Shown here: piece after piece, positions 58,381 through 64,000 of the stretch | Position numbering within the stretch: the stretch's first letter is position 1 | Layout: every line of letters starts with the position of its first letter | Assembly (NCBI GenBank): GCA_937888595.1 | Contig: CALARK010000011.1 | Coordinates: 1-64,000 of the forward strand | Direction: 5' to 3' | DNA length: 64,000 nucleotides | Source: an uncultured Sterolibacteriaceae bacterium | GTDB lineage: Bacteria > Pseudomonadota > Gammaproteobacteria > Burkholderiales > Rhodocyclaceae | The notes under the pieces: model-generated | Told to the model about the DNA's origin: nothing | Database searches by the model: none | What the model saw: the letters and a program-made list of their open reading frames with translations, nothing else | Program-made: the position numbers and the translations under genes

Positions 58381-59141
58381 GAACCCGTTTCTACGCAATC
58401 ATCGCGTGCATAGTGCTGTATGCGGCAGGCGCGAACGCCGAGGTAATCACCGCAGTGACAACTGGCGAAGCCATCCGCCCCGTGCCCAAGGAAGTCAAGG
58501 TCGCAGTTCAGGACTTCCAAAGCGTCGAAGGGCGCTCTGCGCTGATGGAGCGCCTTCGCAGAGAAGGCTTTAATGTCATCATGAGCGTGCGCGATGCAGA
58601 TTATCGGGTCGGCACCATGCGAGTAGGGCTGGTGGTGATGGTTGATGGCAAGAAAACGGAAATCAACCTGGACAACAAGGATGAGCACAAGGGGTTGTCC
58701 GTTCCGCCGGCCATTCAATCCGCAACCTCTGTCGCGTCCTCGACTCAAACTGGCGATGTGGGCAGAAAGCGCGGTGCGCTTGACATGGATGCTGGAGTTA
58801 TCAGCCAAGGGGCTGCGATGACTGGCAGCGGAGCCGGCGGACTGGTGGTTGGCGTCATCGGTGCGTTGATCGGCATGGCCGTCGATGGCATGGTACAGAA
58901 CAAGAAAGCGGACGATCTGCCGGCCGGTGTAGCGGTGCTGAGAGGCAGCTTGTCTCATGGCAAAGGCAAGGAGGCCAAAGCGGTCGACGTGGTCATCGCC
59001 GCCGCATCCGATGTCGAAACGACGCCGGACGTTCTCTTCAATGCCGTAATCGACAGATATGCCCGGCTGGTCGCCGATGGCCATGAACCACGGCCGCAGC
59101 AATCAGCAGATACCGCAAGTGCGGCAGTGGCGTCGCAATGA
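58377..59141 (+). CDS. exported protein with glycine-rich hydrophobic segment, 254 aa
   Basis: Signal peptide IACIVLYAAGANA. A mature part with VKVAVQDFQSVEGRSALMERLRREGFNVIMSVRDADYRVG is followed by a Gly/Ala-rich membrane-like stretch GAGGLVVGVIGALIGMAVDGMV. The plan (beta domain plus glycine-rich hydrophobic helix) recalls surface-exclusion/TraT-like proteins, but no firm match. Not assigned. Confidence 0.55.
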   Translation: MRTRFYAIIACIVLYAAGANAEVITAVTTGEAIRPVPKEVKVAVQDFQSVEGRSALMERLRREGFNVIMSVRDADYRVGTMRVGLVVMVDGKKTEINLDNKDEHKGLSVPPAIQSATSVASSTQTGDVGRKRGALDMDAGVISQGAAMTGSGAGGLVVGVIGALIGMAVDGMVQNKKADDLPAGVAVLRGSLSHGKGKEAKAVDVVIAAASDVETTPDVLFNAVIDRYARLVADGHEPRPQQSADTASAAVASQ

Positions 59142-59545
59142 AAAGGCTCCTACTGCTCGGCGTGGTTATGCTGGCCAGCATTCCGGGGCTGGCCAAAGAC
59201 TACGAATCGTTCAAGCCCGCCTTGATCGAGGCCATCGACGCGCCAGGTGGGGCAGTCAGCGGGCGACTGGTCGGGCCTGCTGCGAACCTGATCGCCGGCA
59301 CCACCAAATCCACTGCGCCCATCACGCTCGAAGTCGCTACGCTGTCGAGCTTCAAGCAAGAGGGATGCAAGCGGTTCCGGGTAGCGCTCAGGCAAGAGAA
59401 TGTTCCGACCACCAGCGGTGCGCTTGCCGCCTTCGCGCCGATCTACACGCTGAACATGTGCCGCGACGGCACGCCACCAACGGAAGGCATGGACCTCGAT
59501 GCGGTCGGCAAGGCGCTCAGGGCATCAGGCAGGGCAGGGGAGTAG
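59138..59545 (+). CDS. exported hypothetical protein, 135 aa
   Basis: Signal peptide RLLLLGVVMLASIPGLA. Mature domain with PGGAVSGRLVGPAANLIAG, ITLEVATLSSFKQEGCKRFRVALRQE and one disulfide-capable Cys pair. Overlaps its upstream neighbour by four bases. Not recognised. Confidence 0.6.
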   Translation: MKRLLLLGVVMLASIPGLAKDYESFKPALIEAIDAPGGAVSGRLVGPAANLIAGTTKSTAPITLEVATLSSFKQEGCKRFRVALRQENVPTTSGALAAFAPIYTLNMCRDGTPPTEGMDLDAVGKALRASGRAGE

Positions 59546-59547
59546 TC

Positions 59548-60078
59548 ATGCCCGCATGGCAAATGCGCGACGGGCAACTACCCCGCATCTACTTCGCCGG
59601 TCCCGATGTGTTCCGCCCCAATCTGGCCGAGTGGCGCATTGCGGTGAAATCAGCATGCTGTGAGCTTGGTGTGTTGCCGTTGCTGCCGTGCGATAACGAG
59701 ACGACCGACCCGAAAGGGATCGTCGCCGGGAATCTGCGCATGTTGGAAAGCGCAGATGCCGTGCTTGCCAATCTCGATCCGTTCAGGGGGGTAGAACCGG
59801 ACTCGGGCACGGTGTTCGAGGCGGCATATGCTCATGCCTCGGGGCGCCTCGTGGTTGGATACATGTCGTCGCGTGAAACTGTCGTCGAGCGCGTCAACCG
59901 CATTCAGGGTCTGAGCGCTGCCACCAGGGACCGAGACGGCTACGCCATCGAGGGGTTCGGCCGCGTTGCGAATCTCATGCTGGCCGAGTCGTTTCCGATC
60001 ATTGTTGGGGGTGTGCGAGAGGGGATGCAGGCTTTGCTGATGATGCTAACCAGAAGAGAGGTATCGAATGTGCGGTAA
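59548..60078 (+). CDS. nucleoside 2-deoxyribosyltransferase
   Basis: 176 aa from MPAWQMRDGQLPRIYFAG. Family motifs: IYFAGPDVFRPN, ADAVLANLDPFRGVEPDSGTVFEAAYAHA (acidic active-site cluster with the nucleophilic Glu), and VVGYMSS. The enzyme exchanges bases of deoxynucleosides; on mobile elements it may act in nucleotide salvage or defence-related base turnover. Overlaps the next gene by 11 bases. Confidence 0.85.
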   Translation: MPAWQMRDGQLPRIYFAGPDVFRPNLAEWRIAVKSACCELGVLPLLPCDNETTDPKGIVAGNLRMLESADAVLANLDPFRGVEPDSGTVFEAAYAHASGRLVVGYMSSRETVVERVNRIQGLSAATRDRDGYAIEGFGRVANLMLAESFPIIVGGVREGMQALLMMLTRREVSNVR

Positions 60079-60304
60079 CGTTGATGAATTCAAGAAAATG
60101 GATGCCAGAGCAATAGCAACCATCCTGTCCAACACCACGACGCGCATCCTTCTCAAGCCTCACCCGGCGGGAGAGATGCAGCAGGTTGTCCAGGTCTGTC
60201 CGAGCGGCAACAAGGGTATGTCGGACTTCTACGAGCGCTTGCAGCGCCAGTATGCGGAGTGTGGCGGGAACCCTGCCCTGTTCGATAAGGGCAGCAGCGC
60301 GTAG
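60068..60304 (+). CDS. small hypothetical protein, 78 aa
   Basis: Start after AGAGAGGTATCGA. Soluble, two to three Cys, with TRILLKPHPAGEMQQVVQVCPSGNKGMSDFYERLQRQY. Not recognised. Convergent with the helicase gene, six bases between the stops. Confidence 0.6.
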   Translation: MCGNVDEFKKMDARAIATILSNTTTRILLKPHPAGEMQQVVQVCPSGNKGMSDFYERLQRQYAECGGNPALFDKGSSA

Positions 60305-60310
60305 CCTTGG

Positions 60311-62020
60311 CTACCGCAGCCCAGCCTCGTCAATAAACCGCGACTCCAGCCCCTCTTCGACGGCACTGCTCACGAACAGCCGGTGGCGGGCGCGTGTCAT
60401 TCCGACATACATCAACCGGCGCTCGTCTTCTTCCTTGGCGTCGGCGTGGGGGAGGTTGCCTTCTTCGGCTCCAATGATCCACACGTTGTCGAACTCCAGC
60501 CCTTTCGATGCGTGCAGTGTCATGATCTGGACGATACTGCCGGAGGATTCGGCCGGCGTTTCTTTACGCCGAAGAACGTTGAGGCGCTGTTGAAGCGTCC
60601 CGTTCATCCTGGCCATGGATTCCTCAAGTCGGCGCAGCAGCCCTAGCTGTCTCGGCCGACAATAGTCCGCGATGAAGCTGGCCACGCCATGAGCGATCAG
60701 CGTTGCGCGGTTCTTGTCGCGCTGGCCACACCATGCCGCCAGACCCATGCGCAGCCGCACCAGTACCTTGTGTTCATCCGAATCGTCAGGCGTGCCGCTG
60801 ATTGCCGCATCGAGGCGGGCAAAGCAATCGCCGCGCGTGTTGTGCGAGTGGCCGTTTATCTGGCCGGGCGGAATGCCGCAAAAGGAAAAGGCGTTAGCAA
60901 TACCTGTCCAAGAGCCATCCAGCACCGTGCGCAACAAGCCTAAGTAAAGGCTGCCGATCAGCCCGTCCCAAACGCTTTTTCCTCCCGAACGCTTGCATTC
61001 GATTCCCCGGTCGAGCAGGCCGATTTCCACGTCGTCGAGGATCGTGTTGGTGCGCGCCAGCACGGCCCATCCCTTGCCGTTGTCGTGTGTGCTGATGCTC
61101 TTGGCGAGACGATTGATTTCATCCCATCGATCAGCGGCACGCACGTTGTCTGCCGTCCCGTCATCCGCGCGATGGGCGGTAATTTGCTTGGGGGCGCGGT
61201 TCTTGTTGTGGCCGATCAGCCGCGCGGCGTGCGTCAGGATGTTCGTCGCGCAGCGGTAATTGACGGGCAGGGTGATTTCCGAAGCGGCCAGCGCGAAGCC
61301 AACATCACGCAGGCCGTCGTAGCCGAGGGCATGCCGGAAGGTGTATAGGCTCTGATCGTCGTCGCCTACCAGCGTCACGTATATGCCGGCACGGCCGTGC
61401 AGCAGAATCCACTCCATCTGCACTTCGTCCATGTCCTGACCTTCATCGACCAGGAGCCATTGAATCGGCAGGGGCGGAATCTCGCCGTCCTGCATTTTCC
61501 TGACGGCCATCAGCAGCAGATCGGAGAAGTCCATGACCCCCTCGGCCGCGAGGATGTTCTGGTATTCCCGATAAACCGCCTCGATGCTCGCGTTGGGAAT
61601 CATCGGTTCCGCGAGCTTGGATTTGACGGCATCGACCACGCTGACTACGTCATCGAAGTTGGCCTGCGGTGCGCAATGCTTCCAGCAGCGCCGCAGTACC
61701 GCCAGGCGTTCGCCGTCCGACATGAGGCGGGGCGGCTTGCGAATGTTGCGCTTGAGTTGGTTGTACGCGAGGGAATGGAACGTGCCGACCGCAAGGCGGC
61801 GTGCGTTTGCGCTGCCACAAGACAGCAGGATGCGGGACTTGAGTTCGTCGGCCGAGGCGGCGGTGAATGTGACAGCGCACAAGCGGCCGAGCGGCTGCCC
61901 TCTTAACAGGTGCGCTGCTCGCTCGGACAGGACGCGCGTTTTACCGGAACCGGGACACGCGAGGATGACACAATGGCCATGTGCCGCGACAGCCCGCGCC
62001 TGATGCGGGTTTAATTCCAT
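60311..62020 (-). CDS. UvrD/Rep-like superfamily 1 helicase
   Basis: 569 aa, shorter than UvrD or Rep (670-720 aa). Q motif LNPHQARAV, Walker A ACPGSGKTRVL near residue 20, VDEGQDMDEVQ (motif II), VGDDDQSLYTFRHA (III), LPVNYRC (IV), TLHASKGLEFDNVWI (V) and LMYVGMTRARHRL (VI) are all present. An ATP-dependent 3' to 5' DNA helicase. It could assist plasmid replication or, with a Cas4-like nuclease, end processing. Confidence 0.9.
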   Translation of the reverse strand: MELNPHQARAVAAHGHCVILACPGSGKTRVLSERAAHLLRGQPLGRLCAVTFTAASADELKSRILLSCGSANARRLAVGTFHSLAYNQLKRNIRKPPRLMSDGERLAVLRRCWKHCAPQANFDDVVSVVDAVKSKLAEPMIPNASIEAVYREYQNILAAEGVMDFSDLLLMAVRKMQDGEIPPLPIQWLLVDEGQDMDEVQMEWILLHGRAGIYVTLVGDDDQSLYTFRHALGYDGLRDVGFALAASEITLPVNYRCATNILTHAARLIGHNKNRAPKQITAHRADDGTADNVRAADRWDEINRLAKSISTHDNGKGWAVLARTNTILDDVEIGLLDRGIECKRSGGKSVWDGLIGSLYLGLLRTVLDGSWTGIANAFSFCGIPPGQINGHSHNTRGDCFARLDAAISGTPDDSDEHKVLVRLRMGLAAWCGQRDKNRATLIAHGVASFIADYCRPRQLGLLRRLEESMARMNGTLQQRLNVLRRKETPAESSGSIVQIMTLHASKGLEFDNVWIIGAEEGNLPHADAKEEDERRLMYVGMTRARHRLFVSSAVEEGLESRFIDEAGLR

Positions 62021-62080
62021 GCGCAGGCGCTTCCGTATGCTGTAGCTGTCGCGTCACTCGATGGATCAACCAATCTTCGC

Positions 62081-62914
62081 TTACGCGGCGACGGCATCCG
62101 CTCCTTTCGCGGCCTTGGGTTTCTTGGAAGGTTTGGCACCGCCGGATTGCTTTTCCGACGCCACGGCAGCGGTTGCCTCCCCTGAGTTCATGGCGATTTC
62201 ATTGTCGCCGATGTCAATCAGTTCGTCGGCGTCCTGGATGTCGCTGTTCTCGGCGTCGCCGGCCGGCGACGGGTTGCCGGCGCCCTTGCCTGCCTGCGCT
62301 GCGCGTGCCTGACGGGCGCGATTCGCCGCTGCCATCGCCCGGTTGGCGACGTTGCGAACATGAATGGCCACGCGCAATGCACGGCGCTTCCAGTCGTATG
62401 TCGCGCTGCTGTAGTGTTGTTCCTTGATGGTGCCGGTCAGCCAGAGAATGTCCAGCAGTTCCATCAGCTTGTCGAAGTCGGCCACCAGGCGCACCAGCCC
62501 GTTCGCGCGGGGCGACGTAACCTGGATCGAGTAATTGCGAATTGCGGAATAGTTGATGCCATCGAGCGGAACACCATTCGCCTCGGCCATTTTCGCCAAA
62601 CGCGCATGCTCGTTATTCAGTTCGGCGGCGAACTCGTCGATGCGCTTGTAGATCGCGTCCTGAACCTCGTCGGTATCGGTCGCCTTGTCGCCCCTTGAGT
62701 TGATGGCTGGCAGAATGACAGAAAGCGAGAACATGCCCTCTGCGGCCGGAATATAGGCGCGCGTCAGCACTTGCTGCGAATGAATGGTCTTGAGGGTGAG
62801 GGGGACGAAGAAAAACGGGCGACTGGAGCTACCGACCGTACCGGAGGCGATCACGATGGTTTCGGGAATGGCGCTACCGGCAGCGGCGTGTTGGGCATTG
62901 GTATCGGCGGGCAT
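62081..62914 (-). CDS. PFL_4669/DUF1845-like integrative-element protein
   Basis: 277 aa from MPADTNAQHAAAG, preceded by GGAGAGG. The central part, SPRANGLVRLVADFDKLMELLDILWLTGTIKEQHYSSATYDWKRRALRVAIHV, resembles the PFL_4669 (DUF1845) family of integrative conjugative elements. The C-terminus is a Lys/Ala-rich tail. It lies under transfer box 4, so it is co-regulated with conjugation. The family call is tentative; in IncC a regulator (AcaB) also feeds back on the activator genes, and such a role is conceivable. Confidence 0.5.
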   Translation of the reverse strand: MPADTNAQHAAAGSAIPETIVIASGTVGSSSRPFFFVPLTLKTIHSQQVLTRAYIPAAEGMFSLSVILPAINSRGDKATDTDEVQDAIYKRIDEFAAELNNEHARLAKMAEANGVPLDGINYSAIRNYSIQVTSPRANGLVRLVADFDKLMELLDILWLTGTIKEQHYSSATYDWKRRALRVAIHVRNVANRAMAAANRARQARAAQAGKGAGNPSPAGDAENSDIQDADELIDIGDNEIAMNSGEATAAVASEKQSGGAKPSKKPKAAKGADAVAA

Positions 62915-62971
62915 GGTTCCTCTCCATGAAAATGAGGAATCCATGCTATGGATCGTCGGGAAACAAATTCA

Positions 62972-63002
62972 GCTTAAAAGCGCCCCAAACAGCTACGTTT
63001 CG
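62972..63002 (-). promoter_or_regulatory. transfer box 4 (candidate FlhDC-like activator site)
   Basis: Read on the minus strand: CGAAACGTAGCTGTT followed by TGGGGCGCTTTTAAGC, identical to box 2. Putative -10 TAGCAT occupies 62948-62943, gap 23. The 62914 gene starts after a short leader with a ribosome binding site. Confidence 0.8.
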
Positions 63003-63028
63003 GAATGCGGGACAGGGTAAGGGGGTAG

Positions 63029-63058
63029 TTGACACTCATCGACGACGCCGGTTATGCT
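63029..63058 (+). promoter_or_regulatory. sigma-70 type promoter of the 63.2-kb gene run
   Basis: TTGACA (63029-63034), 18-base spacer, TATGCT (63053-63058). The resulting leader of about 170 bases contains the 36-bp repeat and a nested hairpin (CCCC/GGGG around GGGAC/GTCCC, 63166-63196). Confidence 0.7.
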
Positions 63059-63095
63059 GCGGCTATCTTTCAACGTGCGTAATGCCGTTGTCGAT

Positions 63096-63131
63096 GTGGT
63101 AGCTGGCCACGCCAACAAACAGCAATCATCG
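63096..63131 (+). repeat. 36-bp repeat, copy 2
   Basis: Identical to 1613-1648, same orientation, in the leader of the 63235 gene. Confidence 0.85.
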
Positions 63132-63234
63132 TGTCGCATCGTTACGGCGTTCGGCACTACATCAACCCCCTGCGGGACATGCGTCCCGTCTCGGGGTGCC
63201 ATGCTCTCCAGGGATTTTCATCTAGGAGAAAGTC

Positions 63235-63579
63235 ATGGCAATACCTACGCTGCTGTTCATTCTGCTGATCGGTGCCGCCGCGCTCAAAACGCTCGGGCTG
63301 GTTGAATTCAACGCTGCAAAGCGCCGCGATCTTTTCTTTGGCTCCGGCCAGGAAGGGTCTTACGGCATGCCGGTTGAAAGCGCTGCTTCCGCCGAGGTCG
63401 ACTACGATGTGCCGACCTTCATGCGTCGTGGCGTACCGCTGCCCGACCTGGAGCCGGTGTTGCCCAAGCAGAAAAAGAAGCGCACTCGCAAGAGTGCCGC
63501 TCCGAAGGCCGACGTTGTTACCGCTGCCGCCGCCGCTCCCGTAGCGGCCGGTTTCGGCGGTTTCGAGGTTGTGGCCTAG
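63235..63579 (+). CDS. membrane-anchored hypothetical protein, 114 aa
   Basis: Start after TAGGAGAAAGTC. N-terminal hydrophobic segment IPTLLFILLIGAAALKTLGL, a middle region with YDVPTFMRRGVPLPDLEPVLP, then a basic Lys/Ala tail (KQKKKRTRKSAAPKA). Not recognised. Confidence 0.6.
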   Translation: MAIPTLLFILLIGAAALKTLGLVEFNAAKRRDLFFGSGQEGSYGMPVESAASAEVDYDVPTFMRRGVPLPDLEPVLPKQKKKRTRKSAAPKADVVTAAAAAPVAAGFGGFEVVA

Positions 63580-63607
63580 AACCGTAGCTGAACTGTTTCT
63601 TCCCCAC

Positions 63608-63648
63608 GGGGGCGTCGTGCCCCCTGGGGCATGGTGCCCCCTTTTTTT
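63608..63648 (+). terminator. terminator-like leader hairpins
   Basis: GGGGGC/GCCCCC and then GGGGCA/TGCCCC (63626-63640) followed by seven T. The next start codon is 15 bases on, so it may act as an attenuator, like the element at 3477. Confidence 0.65.
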
Positions 63649-63662
63649 ACTTAGGAGGCATC

Positions 63663-63743
63663 ATGGCAATGGTACTTATCGCTTGCTGTATCGGTGGTTT
63701 CGTTCTGAGCATTCCGGTTCGCCGGACGCTCGGTTTCTGCTGA
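63663..63743 (+). CDS. microprotein, 26 aa
   Basis: ATG preceded by TTAGGAGGCATC, one of the best ribosome binding sites in the window. The product is a short hydrophobic peptide (MVLIACCIGGFVLSIPVRR), probably a small membrane peptide or a leader peptide. The strong site is the main support. Confidence 0.5.
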   Translation: MAMVLIACCIGGFVLSIPVRRTLGFC

Positions 63744-63772
63744 CCAGTCAGCGTCCTCATCCTGCGGTCACT

Positions 63773-63815
63773 CCGCAGGCCAGAAGGCATTCAACGAGTG
63801 CTCTCTGGCCTGCGG
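63773..63815 (+). other. 12-bp hairpin leader
   Basis: CCGCAGGCCAGA (63773-63784) pairs perfectly with TCTGGCCTGCGG (63804-63815). Another member of the leader family, before the partial gene at the window end. Confidence 0.6.
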
Positions 63816-63884
63816 GGTGGCTCTGGTGAGGTCAACCAGACCATCACGCTGGGCCTTAATGAACCTTTTTCCAGCGAGGATGTC

Positions 63885-64000
63885 ATGACTCAACTCACCA
63901 CCGCCATTCGGCCTCCCATCGGTATTCCCATGTTTCCGGCTATTGCAGGAATGCACCGCACACCCGCACACGCCAGCCATAAAACACGGGAAGCAGTGCG
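63885..64000 (+). CDS. partial hypothetical protein, cut by the window end
   Basis: ATG after GCGAGGATGTC. 38 codons are visible (TQLTTAIRPPIGIPMFPAIAG), with no stop before the end. Too short to assign. Confidence 0.5.
   Translation, partial: MTQLTTAIRPPIGIPMFPAIAGMHRTPAHASHKTREAV

Noticed and set aside
63744..63884. Gene in the gap before the last partial gene
   Set aside because: Only a hairpin leader is visible; the frames have no start with a ribosome binding site.

Overview
The window looks like a large part of a self-transmissible plasmid from a high-GC proteobacterium. A betaproteobacterial host is plausible from the gene style but is not proven. Three things argue for a plasmid: an iteron-type replication origin next to a Rep_3-like initiator (23.6-25.6 kb), two partition systems (an actin-like ParM at 9.4-10.7 kb and a Walker ParA with a small ribbon-helix-helix partner at 21.3-22.8 kb), and a complete F-type type IV secretion system with a MOBH relaxase. 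A tyrosine recombinase (7.5-9.4 kb) is also present, so integration or resolution of multimers is possible. I saw no rRNA, tRNA, CRISPR array or intact insertion sequence.

Layout. 0.3-7.2 kb: plus-strand accessory genes, nearly all preceded by a GC-rich hairpin leader. They include an adenine methyltransferase with a DUF4942-like tail, a cytosine-5 methyltransferase with a SymE-like N-terminus, and a protein with two TSCPD-like repeats. The same gene style returns at 63.2-64.0 kb, and a 36-bp identical repeat links the two ends. 7.3-10.7 kb: WGR-domain protein, recombinase and ParM module on the minus strand. 10.7-11.5 kb: candidate oriT dyads in front of a MobI-like gene. 11.5-21.3 kb: small accessory genes, among them a degenerate EAL protein, a secreted thermonuclease, a YkgJ-type cysteine-cluster protein, a coiled-coil protein, and a DUF5131/ASCH/Lar-like cluster. 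21.3-25.6 kb: ParA, partner, oriV and Rep. 25.6-30.5 kb: traD operon. 30.5-44.7 kb: slt, an OmpA-like lipoprotein, then traA-L-E-K-B-dsbC-V-C-trbI-F-H-G. 44.8-48.5 kb: accessory genes, including an antitoxin without an obvious toxin and a Cas4-like nuclease apparently split over two genes. 48.5-52.7 kb: repressor, FlhD/FlhC-like activators, TraF-type signal peptidase and TraI relaxase. 52.8-58.2 kb: traW-U-trbC and a TraN encoded by two genes. 58.2-63.0 kb: a ribbon-helix-helix regulator, secreted proteins, a nucleoside deoxyribosyltransferase, a UvrD-like helicase and a PFL_4669/DUF1845-like protein.

How it works together (inference). A CI-like repressor is transcribed divergently from an operon holding an FlhD-like gene, an FlhC-like gene, traF and traI. 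The operon promoter is near-consensus and carries a palindrome over its -35 box. This is the architecture of the SetR/SetDC (SXT/R391) and AcaDC (IncC) transfer switches. Four 31-bp boxes lie at a constant 23-24 bases from a putative -10 hexamer, in front of the traD operon, the slt-tra operon, the traW operon and the 62.9-kb minus-strand gene. They are the natural candidates for binding sites of the FlhDC-like activator. The most promising new observations are this regulon, the candidate oriT dyads, the split Cas4-like nuclease, and the TraN whose N-terminal gene carries an AT-rich patch.
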